In this document: piece after piece, positions 1-9,686 of the stretch
Numbering within the stretch: the stretch's first letter is position 1
Layout: every line of letters begins with the position of its first letter
Source: Costus lasius
Lineage: Eukaryota; Streptophyta; Magnoliopsida; Zingiberales; Costaceae
DNA: 64,000 nucleotides
Direction of reading: 5' to 3'
NCBI GenBank assembly: GCA_027563935.2
Contig: CM050453.2
Span: 85,410,665-85,474,664, forward strand
Notes under the pieces: generated by a model
Seen by the model: the letters and a program-made list of their open reading frames with translations, nothing else
Databases searched by the model: none
What the model was told of the DNA's origin: nothing
Made by a program: the position numbers and the translations under genes

Positions 1-2085
1 CACTGGACATCGAACTAATCTGTCAGCAAGCTACAAAGAAATATTAGTTGATTTCAAGTCACCCAAATCCAGCTTTGTTCACAATGATAACGGCATGATG
101 CTGACGCTCGCTCCTAGATCGCAGAGCGCTCTCTGGAAAGTCATCTCTCATATCTGGCACGATATGGAAAAGCTGCCAGGGTCCTTGAGTTTTTGTGGAA
201 GCTTGTTCTGCAAAATCGCACTGCACTCCTCAGTGAGTGCCATAGTTCCTTGGTCTTCTAGCTTCTGTTTATTTGAGAGGATGTCCTTCAGGAACTTCGC
301 ATAGGTCAGCATCTGCGAAAGGGCATCAACAAAGGGAATGTTAATGTATAGTTTTTTCAATATTTCCAAAAATTTACTGAATTACTTGTCTAGCTTGGCT
401 GTGACAAGCCTCTGAGGGAAAGGTATCAGCGGCTTGTAGGCTGGCGGCCCAACATAGGGTCGCTCTTCCTCTGTTCGTTCAGGTTCTGCCGGTGTTGAAT
501 CTGTGTGTTGTTCCTCAGGGTTCGGTATCACTTCATCCCTTGTATCATCGGTCGGCATCTTAGGGTCTTGAAGTTGCTTGCCACTCTGAGTGGAGATTGC
601 ATTGCAATGCTCCCTCGGGTTAACTTCTGGCTGTGATGGAAGCTTCCCTGACGCTCTTGAGGATGAGCTAGCCTGCTGCGCAAGCTGGCTCTCCAACATT
701 TTATTATGCGTTTCCAAGGAGTGCATCGTTGTCATCATCAGTTTCATCATGTCAGTCAGCCCTTCTATCTGCTTACTCAGTTGAGAGTCCTGGGCCGGTC
801 TTGGAGGAGGATTGTAATTCGCTTGTTGAAGTGGAGGATTGTAGTTTCTCTGTTGGAACCCAGGTGGCTGCTTGTAATTTTCTTATTGTGGCGGCCTGAA
901 GTTCCCTTGCTTAGGTTGAACTTGTGGTGGTGCTTGCCCTGGTTGTATAGGCTGCGTGGTACGGTAGGAGAAATTTGGATGGTTACGCTAGCCAAGATTA
1001 TAATAGTTGGAATAAGGGTTGTTCATGGGGTTTGCATTTCCAACTGCGTTTAGATGTTCATGTTGACCTTGGATCACTTGTCCGTCTCCCGCTCGGCACT
1101 CAGCACCTGCATGTCCTGCAACGCCACACAGCTCACAAGACAATGAATTAGTGTCTAAAGAGTTAATAGACCATGAATCAAATTTCTGAGTCAGATTGTC
1201 TACCTTCAGAGCGAGAGCAATTAATGAATCAAGATCAAATTTACCTGCTCTCCTCGAAGGTGTACCTCGCTCTGGATTCCATTGTTGATAGTTCAGTGTC
1301 ATGTCCTCCAGGAGGCTTATAGCATCTTCAGGTACTTTGCTCATTAGTCCTGATCCTCCAGCAGCTGCATCGACTGTGAGTCTAGTATTGTATTGCAATC
1401 CCATGTAGAACGTGTGTACTAGAACCCAAGTCTCAATCCCATGGTGTGGACACAGTCTTTGAAGCTCTTTAAATCTTTCCCAGGCTTCGTACAAAGACTC
1501 TCCATCCTTTTGCATGAAGCTCGTTATCTAGTTTCTGAGTTGGATTGTCTTCGAAGGAGGGAAATACTTCGAGAGGAAAGCTTGAGACAGTTCATCCCAT
1601 GTCTGTATTGAAGCTGGGGGGATAGTGTGGAGCCATGCCCTTGCTCTGTCCCGTGGAGAGAATGGGAACAAGCGTAATATGATAGCATCAGAAGTAGCTC
1701 AATTAATCTTTAACATATCGCAATATTCTAAAAATATAGACAAGTGCATATTTGGGTCCTCAAGAGGAGAACCACCGAATTGATTCTATTGTATCATGGA
1801 AAGTAGATCAGGTTTAATTTTGAAATTATTGGTCTCGACACCAGGCCTAACGATTCCTGATTGAAACCCATGTGAAAAAGGCGCTGCATATTCTCGTAGT
1901 GTTCTGGCATTGTTGTTGTTCACAGGTTGGGGCGCTGGTTCATTCTCCATGTCAATGTGAAGGTGTTCCATATGTTCTTGACCTTCCTTTTGTTGAATTT
2001 GATTAAGCTTTCTTCTTTGTCTGAAGGTCCGTTCTATCTCAAGATCGATTTCAAATAGTGGTCCTGCCCTAGAACTTCTTTGCAT
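1..2085 (-). pseudogene. Element L: broken Athila-type gag-protease region
   Basis: Read on the minus strand, this is the 5' part of a Ty3/gypsy polyprotein that runs off the left edge. The N-terminal Gag piece lies at 1786-2085. A central Gag piece (988-1515) ends with a CCHC zinc knuckle of form C-x2-C-x4-H-x4-C (CELCGVAGHAGAEC), which in this family binds genomic RNA. The Gag C-terminal linker is at 382-750 (motif NPREHCNAI). The protease starts at 148-369 and continues to the window edge, where the active-site motif DLGAS is readable near 105-119. The pieces are in different frames or separated by stops, so no intact polyprotein can be made. The same blocks occur in the same order in element D (45115-47990), which supports the assignment. 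It lies directly downstream of a tRNA-Asp-type primer-binding site and an LTR. Confidence 0.85.
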
Positions 2086-2227
2086 AAAAATTTGTCAGAT
2101 TCAAGTATGAAGTTCAAAGCAGTTGACACAAGCAAAAAGCAGTGTAAAACAAAAATGAAGAAAGAAAAGAAAACTAACTAAATCTTAGTCTACCAATCCT
2201 TAGAAGTATACTGATATCAACCATTGT

Positions 2228-2245
2228 TCCCCGGCAACGGCGCCA
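2228..2245 (-). other. Primer-binding site of element L (tRNA-Asp type)
   Basis: The minus strand reads TGGCGCCGTTGCCGGGGA six bases after the LTR end. This is the complement of the 3' end of plant tRNA-Asp(GUC), the minus-strand primer known for Athila-type elements. It fixes the element orientation and the LTR/internal boundary. Confidence 0.85.
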
Positions 2246-2562
2246 AAAACTTGACACTATCCGCAAGTGCACGGAAATGTCGAAGTAATACAAAAGATAT
2301 CGAATCCCATAGGGAACAAGGTGAGTACTAGAAAATCTAATTCTTGGAATCTAAGCTGATCAAATCGTGGTTTTTGGAACTTGAAAACTAAAACTAAGCA
2401 AAACAATAAACAAGAAATCAAACAGTTACGGCAGGGAAAATATATGAGAGAGAAAATCAAGGCTTTGGTTTCCACCTCTCTAGCGATTTTAATTGCGCTA
2501 AGGAATAAATACCAGTTACAAGGATTTATAGATATGCATAAGGAATCTACCCTATGGTACAA

Positions 2563-2586
2563 GGTGCCCTCTTTCGAGTGTACACC
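2563..2586 (-). other. Leader hairpin of element L with GAAA cap
   Basis: Minus strand: outer stem GGTG(U)/(G)CACC, inner stem CUC/GAG and tetraloop GAAA. The homologous hairpin in A (16473-16496) has the same stems but loop GAGA. Both loops are GNRA tetraloops. Confidence 0.55.
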
Positions 2587-3148
2587 CCGGTATTTACCCA
2601 GAACGTCTCCTACTTTCGGAGTGGACCGCTCCAGACAAACCCAATGGGTTCTGTGGTAGATTATGAACCCTCGAGCGAAGAACAAGCACTTTCGCGTCGA
2701 GCCTTCGTAAGATTCACAATGAGGTTCGGTCGTTATGGTCCTACTCTCATTATGAACCGTAACAACTATGACATGATAATACTTGGCCAAAGTACAAATC
2801 AAGAAATAAGTGCATCAAGTGAAATATGCTTAAGATATGATCCAAATAGCAAAGTTAATACAAGAGTTGCAAACAAAAATCGTCAGAGGGCTTCAACCGA
2901 GCCCTGAAAATAGGTTTACGCTACAACCATTGTTGAATCGCTCAAAATACTCTTTTTAAACATAGGAAAATTACAGTAAAAGGTTTCTAAGAGGGAGGAG
3001 ACAATGAACCGAATGAAATAACCAAGGATTGCTAAGTTCCAACACTCGAATCTCCAAAAATCACCCCAAAGTTGCCCTTTCACTGTCGACTTCCGCCCTA
3101 GCCACTTTGTCACCTGATTCCTCAATGATTAAGTCACAAAATTTAGGG

Positions 3149-3158
3149 CTTTTATATT
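3149..3158 (-). promoter_or_regulatory. TATA box of element L LTR
   Basis: The minus strand reads AATATAAAAGCCC, about 120 bp downstream of the palindromic repeat array. TATAAAAG(C/G)CC also occurs at the equivalent place in LTRs A and B, marking the likely U3 promoter. Confidence 0.6.
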
Positions 3159-3280
3159 CTTTCTCTTCACCTCGAAGTAGGCTTTCCAAAAAGTCCTCAC
3201 TTACTAAATTTGGATTTGAATCGGGCCCAAAATCAGCGAGAAACTGAGTGGAGGTTGGGCTGTTCCGACAGCTTCATGGG

Positions 3281-3577
3281 TGAACCCTATGGGGTTCACC
3301 AGGTGGTGAAGTGCTCAGCGCAGATCTGTTGCAAAATAATCACAGGTGAACCCCATGGGGTTCACTTACCAGTGAAATCCTTGGCATATTTCTGTGCGGG
3401 TATCTTCAGACAGGATCATGGGTGAGCCCCATGGGGTTCACCTGCCAGTGAAGTGTGTGGCAGATTTCAGAAACATTTGACATCATCGGTGAACCCCACC
3501 GGATTCACCAAGCAGTGACGCGCGTGCTGAATTACGTCATTCGGTAAGATCACGGGTGAACCCCGTGGGGTTCACCT
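3281..3577 (-). repeat. Palindromic repeat array in LTR of L (5 cores)
   Basis: Five copies of a core close to GTGAACCCCATGGGGTTCAC, a perfect 20-bp palindrome in its best copy, start near 3281, 3344, 3422, 3489 and 3556. Spacing is about 63-78 bp. The spacers are much less conserved than the cores. The array lies immediately upstream, in element orientation, of the TATA box. Confidence 0.85.
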
Positions 3578-4086
3578 GGCCGTGAAGTCCAGAAAGGGCT
3601 CCGATTGGGCCCAAATTTTACGGGCAGCTTCGTCTTCTCATAAGGAATCACCCCATGCTCTTAAATTCTTCGAAATGACCTCAAAATTGGGTGATTTAAC
3701 CTGAAATTCAATAAGACAGACGAAAAGTGAAGATTCTGAAGTTTTTAACTAAATAAATGATGACACCAAAATTCATAGTATATTTTGTGTCATTTCATGT
3801 GTCTTTTTGTGTCATAATTATGCTCTTTTGCTTGTTTTTAAGCCTTATTTGTCAAATATTACAGAATCTACATCATTTCTTGTTTTTGATCATTTTCAGG
3901 TTAAAAGTGCTATATTTTGATGGATTTTGGAAGATTTGAGCACACCAATGGATTCCAGATGCCGAAACAAAGCTACCCAACAAATTTCAAGGCAAAATAC
4001 ACCTTCTAGCTAAAATATGGCAGTACCATATTTTTCAGAAGATCTCTCACGGTACTGTATTTCTCAGCAGACATATTTGGGTGAAA

Positions 4087-4495
4087 TACGGCACTACTAT
4101 ATGAAGCTTCACGTTACCATATTTTGCGACATTTTTAACCCGAGAGTCTCAACGGAATTACGGCACTACCGTGTTTGGCATAAGAGCTTTCACGGTACCA
4201 TATTTTGCGAAGATATTGACCAGAGAACTTCATCAGAAATACGGCACTGCCATGGTCGCATACACGGTGCCGTATATTTGGACGAATTTAACCAGAAAGT
4301 TTTGACAGAAATACGGCACTACCGTGATCGCATACACGGTGTCGTATTATCTGACGATTCTGATCAGAAGCACTTGACAAGAATATGGCACCACCGTATT
4401 TATGAGAAATATTCTCACGACACCGTATTATTCGCCCAGAGCTCACAGAATGAAATACGGCACTGCCGTATGAAGCTTCACGGTACCGTATTTTG
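4087..4495 (+). repeat. Palindromic repeat array in 5' LTR of C
   Basis: Six units start at TACGGCAC-like cores near 4087, 4159, 4240, 4312, 4384 and 4456, a period of mostly 72 bp. Each unit has a left half near ATACGGCACTACCGT and a right half near CACGGTACCGTATTTT. The core is unrelated in sequence to the GTGAACCCC cores of L, A and B but has the same spacing and position relative to the promoter. Confidence 0.85.
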
Positions 4496-4591
4496 GAACT
4501 CAGAATTCTAATTTTTCCGCCTGATTCTTGCTCGAGCCATAACTTTTGATCCATAAGTCCAAATTGAGATCCGAAAGAAGTGCCGAACTCG

Positions 4592-4598
4592 TATTTAA
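4592..4598 (+). promoter_or_regulatory. TATA-like box of C 5' LTR
   Basis: TATTTAA lies about 100 bp downstream of the array. The 3' LTR has the altered TTTTTAA at the same place. The box is weaker than the TATAAAA boxes of A and B. Confidence 0.4.
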
Positions 4599-5280
4599 GA
4601 GGAGAAGACGAACGAAGTGGAAGGGAGAACTTTTATCGAGTATTGAGAGAGAAATTGATAGAACGGCGCTTAGGGTTTGGCTTCATGCTGAGAGGTGTGG
4701 AGGCCACCTCGGGCCGTGATTTTTACACTGAAGCCTCGCCTAGAGGAGAGGAGGATGCACTAGAAGTTTCAGAGCGTTTGGAGTCTGATCGGAGGAGAAA
4801 TCAACAGAACAGAGGTGACAGTGCTGTTCAAAGGCAATTACGGTGCTGCAATTTCGATTACAGCACCGTGTTTTGTAACTTCTACCCTTCTCCTTTGATT
4901 TCTAATACTTTGAAACTATGGTTGATTGTAATCTTTCCTTCATGCTAGCTTAGATCTTTTTATGGGACATGGGGTGTAATCCCCTTGGTTTGTTAATGAC
5001 TAGAGAACATCGATTTTTGTCAAGTTTAATTTTAGTGTGATAATTTTACTTATGTGATGACTTGTTTTTAATTCTCTTTAGTTTTATAAATATCAGCATG
5101 TTTTAGAGTTTTGCGAAATAGACCGAGAGGTTGATCGTTTGAAATTCGGAACCCTAGGAATTGTTGAGTTTGGAACTATCGTAAGAGATTAGGTAGTTCT
5201 TTGAATTTTGATTTTTAGTGATTTTATTGTCATGTTAAATTTCTAATACTTTGGATTGAGTTAATGTGTAGACTTGATTT

Positions 5281-5525
5281 GATCTTGCACGAGAGTGAGG
5301 ATCGAGTCGTCGGAAAACCATAAGTAAAACCTGTGTTGAGTTTCAGGATGCACAAGAGTGATCCTTGAGATTCCACTTGAGATGATTGACTTAGAATTCG
5401 GATGCACGAGAGTGATCCTTGAGTTCTTTGTTCAATGATTCACTTATCTTTAGCATTGAGAATAGATCTTGCACAAGAGTGAGGATCGGTTATCTGCATG
5501 ATTGTCTGCACGAGAGTAAGACAAT
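5281..5525 (+). other. Five tandem leader hairpins in C 5' LTR
   Basis: Hairpins lie at 5281-5303, 5345-5365, 5400-5418, 5465-5487 and 5501-5525. All carry the apical sequence GCACRAGAGTR, which can fold as CAC/GTG closing a GAGA tetraloop (AAGA in two copies). Stems differ: GATCTT/AGGATC, AGGAT/ATCCT, GGAT/ATCC, GATCTT/AGGATC and ATTGTCT/AGACAAT. They lie downstream of the presumed promoter and about 270-510 bp before the LTR end, so they should be in the RNA leader. Confidence 0.75.
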
Positions 5526-5796
5526 ACCTTTATGAAGTGAATTAGGTCTTTATCATAATAAAATTAAACTGACAAACTTTATTTCCTTCTAGTCATTAGA
5601 ATTAAGGTGGATGAAACCCTAGTCCCAGTTTCTCTCTGATTGTCTTTTTCGTGTGTTCTTCATCATTGCTTTTCATCATATTCGGTTTGCTTAGCTAGTG
5701 AGAATACAACTATTTGGTACTTAACAATAAGGTCTCTGTGGTTCGATATTTTTATTACTTCGAAGTATCCGTGCACTTGCGGACACAACAAGTTTT

Positions 5797-5814
5797 TGGC
5801 GCCGTTGCCGGGGA
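5797..5814 (+). other. Primer-binding site of element C (tRNA-Asp type)
   Basis: TGGCGCCGTTGCCGGGGA begins six bases after the LTR end and is complementary to the 3' end of tRNA-Asp(GUC). Confidence 0.9.
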
Positions 5815-6065
5815 CCTTAGTTTTGTTAATATCAAAATAGTTGTTAGTATTGCTAGACTAAGTTTTATTTATTTTAGATTTAACTTTGTTTTTTTTTATT
5901 TTTGCAGGTTTTGGATTTTCACAATTGTGACAGAACTGTGAATTCTTAAATTTGTGAATTGCTTGTATTTTATTCTTTTTAATTTTTTTAGATATTCTGA
6001 AAAAAATAATTCATTTTGATTGATTGGGTTGGATTATCTTTCTGTTCTTGATAGATTTGATAAAT

Positions 6066-7319
6066 ATGTCTTTTCATTACAATTCTAGGACATCTTATTC
6101 TTCTGTTAGATGTGATATTTGTGGACATTTTGATCATTGTTCCTCTGATTGCCCCTTTTTAAATCCCAATTTATCATGGAAAGAATCTTTTCAGTTGTAT
6201 TTTACATGGGAAAATCAAACTTCTTTTTATGATGATTACTCAAATCATGTCTCTAAACCATACTTTGAGAAAACTGAAAAATCTAACCTAGAATCTATGT
6301 TTGCTCAGTTTATGGAAGCCCAGATGAAACAAAATGAAGATATGAATGAGACACTAAGACGAATAAATTCTAGGCTAAATGACACATGTGCACAACAAGC
6401 ATGTTTAGTTGGGTTTGATTTGGAAGCTGAAAAGATTGATTAAGAAAATTCCCCCCCTGATTATGATTGTTTTGAGATTGAGCCTTATGTTAATATTCAT
6501 GAATCTCACTCTGATTTTGATGATTATAAAATTGATTCCTTTGATAGTTTAGTTGAGGAAAAGTTTGAAGAAATTGAAATTGAAAAACCTTCTTTTGATG
6601 ATAATTCTGATTTTGATGTAAATTTATATATGGTTAAATCTGATGAGCATGATGAAGGTTTGAAAATTATAGACATTAATGAACCACACTGTGATTTTGG
6701 TTATATTTTTGAAATTAATGATAAATCTCTTGTGGTCAACCCTGATTCTATTAATTCTTTTTCATATGATTCTGATTTTGACTCTTCTGATGATGAATTA
6801 TTTGTGGGGAAGCATGAGGAAATTGATTGTGAAGAGTCTCATCTTGATTTTCATAATAATTTTGATATTGATAAATTATTTGATGAAGTGCATGAGGAAC
6901 TTGATAAAAATTTGAATGTTGCAAAAATTGATGTATCTCACCATGTTGATGCTTTGCCCATATCTATTGCTCAATCTTTTGATTTAATTAAAAATTTGTG
7001 CTTTATTGAGGAATCTAATGAAAGACATAACTATTATTATGATGATCCAATGCTTGAATATTTTGATAAAAGTCCTATTGTGATTGCAAAGATAAATTTG
7101 AAGAAAGGACTGATGATTTTACTCTCTAATAAATTTAGGAAGATCATTGAATATCCTTCATGTGAAGATTTTGATTTCTACATATTTAAGAAAGCCACTT
7201 TAATTGTGATTTATATGCAATTCTGGATTTTTGGATTTGTGGCTAAGCTTTATGGACAAAGAAAATGCAGAAAATTGTTTGCAATCTATTTTGGTACTGA
7301 TTCACCTGCTTCACCATGA
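6066..7319 (+). pseudogene. Element C acidic zinc-knuckle ORF with one in-frame TAA
   Basis: One frame runs from ATG 6066 to the stop at 7317-7319, about 416 sense codons, interrupted by a single TAA at 6441-6443 (codon 126). A CCHC knuckle is present at Cys16, Cys19, His24 and Cys29. It is followed by a stretch resembling the Gag C-terminal half (ESMFAQFMEAQMKQNEDMN) and then a long Asp/Glu-rich region. The C-terminus (RKCRKLFAIYFGTDSPASP) closely resembles that of the ORF in element E (RRLYALYYGTNSPTPP). The likely role is a reduced Gag-like RNA-binding protein, inferred from the knuckle and position. Strong purifying-looking openness around one stop suggests recent loss, or readthrough. 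Confidence 0.7.
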
Positions 7320-7334
7320 TATTGATTTTTGGTC

Positions 7335-7380
7335 AAGCTAATGACTTAAAATTAGCGCTTCTTGGGAGGCAACCCAAGTA
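7335..7380 (+). other. Conserved post-ORF motif (GGGAGGCAACCCAAG) of C
   Basis: Just after the last stop the sequence runs GGTCAAGCTAATGACTTAAA, then AGCGCTTCTTGGGAGGCAACCCAAG (split here for length). The same block follows the last pol or ORF stop in A (11785-11840), D (42600-42680, minus) and E (62030-62090, minus). Its function is unknown. Confidence 0.7.
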
Positions 7381-9686
7381 CTCTATCTTAGCTTAGTTTC
7401 TTTTATCCTAGTTTTTTTTAGAATTAATTTTTCTGTTATTTTTGAAAAAAAAAATCTGCATTCCTCTCTGCAGTTTGCTTATTGAGTAGGTGTCTTTTAG
7501 TTGCGATTTTAAGAAACTAGGTTGAGAAAATTTTTTATCTTTGGCACAGCATTGAACTACTTATCTTTTTCTATCATCTAGATATTTTTTTCTAAATTTT
7601 ATAGTCCATGGATCATTCTAAAACACCTAGCAACTTTTTGATTATGATTAATTTCTGCAGCAATTTTTTTTCTAACTAATTTGATTAGCACTTTTGCAGC
7701 AAGTTTTTAAGTTGCTTAAATAACTTGAAACCCGGATTTTTCACTTGGAATTGAAAGTTCGTGTGTCATTCTACCTTGTGGATTAATTATTTTCATGAAA
7801 ATATTTTCTGATCATTCCAGGACGCATAGCAACTTTTTGAATTTTATTAACTTTTGTGCAGTTTGTGTAGTTTTTAATCTGAGTAGCCTTCTTTCTGCTG
7901 ATGCCCTAAATTTCTGATAGATTTTGATCCTTTGATTTTCATACATCTGAAAAGAACATATCTCATTCTATTACATGCCCTATATGGATCATTAAAAAAT
8001 TCAAAAACTGCACAGTTTGTTTTCTACCAGTTATTGCTTATTTTGCATCCAGATTCAGAAATCTTCAAGAGCAACTATCTTCCACCTCTAGCCACCACTG
8101 CATCTGCCTCTGACATCACTGGATCATACCACCAGCAGATTTTTATTTCTTTTGCTGCCTCTTATTCCATGATTTTGTTTATTTTTGCAGCAGTTCTTTA
8201 TTATTGACTCTGATTTTTTTATGCAGTACTATCTTTTGCATCGGTCGACGATCTCACCTCTATGACTGTATTCTCTAGCAGGCCACTAGAGATTACTCAC
8301 TCTACTGTCGGCACCATCACCATCATTGCTAGCAGCTCTTCAGCTAGCCTCTGTTCCACCTCTGCTCGATTCTTTCTATCGGCATCCTCTTTTGGACCAT
8401 CGTTGATATATCTGATTCTTCTTTTAGAAAATTATTTTTATCATTATTATTTTTAAAGACTATTTTTAGACTGAGCCTTATGTACCTTAAAATTTGCAAG
8501 TAAAATTTTCAAAAGGCACATCTTTGAACCTAGCAGCATATGCCCCGACACTATTTTTGATCTAAGCCTTATGTACTTTGGGTCAGAGCTTGCTATATAG
8601 TTTTGTGAGTATTGTTAACACTCTCTTGTATTTTATTTCATATGGTTACATCTTTGATTTATTATAACTTTACACCCTTTGCATTGTTTAAGCCTTATGT
8701 GATTATATGGACCAATCATGTTACACTTTTGACTATGATTATATGAGTTTTCATGCTTCACATCTTTTGCATTGAATTAGAAATTTTTTATGGACATGAT
8801 AAGATTGATAAGTTGATGATATGTTTTTCTTAGATGGGTAGATTTTTCTACATTGATTATGAAAGTTCATGCTAATCCTTGTGAATGAAGATATACCTAT
8901 TATGTTGAATTTATTTCTTCAATATATATCTACTTGTTGAAATTATCCATTGCTTGATGCATATGTTTTGGGTAGGTATGTTGTTTGATGAATGTGATCT
9001 AAGAGTGAAGCATCTTTCTTGAATAAAATGAGCATATGAGTGTAATTTTTGAATTAATGTCAATTGATTTGCCTAGTAAATGTTTGATTTATTTTACTAT
9101 TTGTTGGGAAGAGAGAATCCAGGATCCACAAAAATAGTGAGAGACTCCCCTACTTGGCATTGTGTAAAATTGACAGTGGTACCGAAGAGATGGATTGAAG
9201 TCTATATAAAAAAAAAAGAAAAAGAGAGAAAAAAAAAGACTCCTCCGCTTGGCACTGTGTAAAATTGACAGTGGTACCTAAGATAAGAGTTGAAGTCCAA
9301 ATAAAAGTGTGTATCTATGTGGGTACATACCATCAAAAACACAAAAAAAAAGAGAGAGAGAGAAGCAAGAAAAGAGAGATTCTATGTGGAAAAAGATCTA
9401 GGAGACTTTATTCCTGTAAACAAAGGTTTGATAGATTTAAACTGAAAATTAGGTGAATTCATGAGACTGAAATTCTTTTCATTATGCGAGTTGCGAAGTT
9501 TTATTTAATCAAAGTTGTAGATCTTAAAGATTAATTTCAGAGGACGATGTATTTATCTGAAATTTTGTGCAAAAAGTTGATGGAATATTTCATGAGTGAT
9601 TATATTTTAGAAATTTATTTTCCATACTTAGCATTGTTCTTTATTTTATTTGCTTGAGGACAAGCAAAGTTTGAGCCTTATGTGTT
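7381..9686 (+). other. Element C 3' untranslated internal region
   Basis: AT-rich, with no credible coding frame. It contains a duplicated stem-loop motif (9142-9299) and ends with the GAGGACAAGCAAAG segment (9657-9670), also present at the same place before the 3' LTRs of A and B (GAGGACAAGCAAAA in E). The polypurine tract expected just before the LTR is poorly purine in this copy. Confidence 0.6.
9142..9299 (+). repeat. Duplicated 3'-UTR stem-loop motif of C
   Basis: Two copies (about 9142-9200 and 9238-9299) of CTACTTGGCATTGTG or CGCTTGGCACTGTG followed by AAAATTGACAGTGGTACC, each ending in GTTGAAGTC or ATTGAAGTC. CACTG/CAGTG and CTTGG/CCTAAG can pair. Doublets with the same motif occur in A (14789-14938) and B (19103-19230). 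Confidence 0.65.

Larger units (their letters stand above)
2252..3757 (-). repeat. Element L 5' LTR, main part
   Basis: On the minus strand the LTR ends with the CTTGCGGATAGTGTCA-like terminus just before the primer-binding site. Its upstream part matches the LTRs of A (15282-16788) and B (19617-21117): the same 'aatcttcactttttcg' and 'aggtaaaatcacc' segments, a palindromic repeat array, a TATA box and leader hairpins. It stops abruptly at 3757, where element C is inserted. The missing first about 90 bp is found beyond C at 11288-11377, so the whole LTR was about 1.59 kb. Confidence 0.8.
3758..5790 (+). repeat. Element C 5' LTR (2033 bp)
   Basis: It starts TGATGACACCAAAATTC and ends GGACACAACA, six bases before the primer-binding site. 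It is about 430 bp longer than its partner because it keeps a six-unit palindromic array at about 4087-4495. It contains a TATA-like box at 4592 and five leader hairpins at 5281-5525. Confidence 0.9.

Noticed and set aside
3210..3425. Frames encoding repeated GEPHGVH or VNPMGFT peptides in LTR arrays (also 11962-12243, 15618-15833)
   Set aside because: They follow the palindromic DNA cores; frames change between units and elements, so the conserved unit is the DNA palindrome rather than a peptide.
3281..3577. CRISPR-like spacing of repeats and spacers
   Set aside because: Regular 64-78-bp spacing with palindromic cores resembles a CRISPR at first sight, but the context is a plant LTR, spacers are related between elements and no cas genes exist.
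4017..4511. 164-residue frame with repeated IRHYR segments in LTR C
   Set aside because: The 72-bp array period is divisible by three, so repeated peptides arise automatically; not conserved in the 3' LTR.
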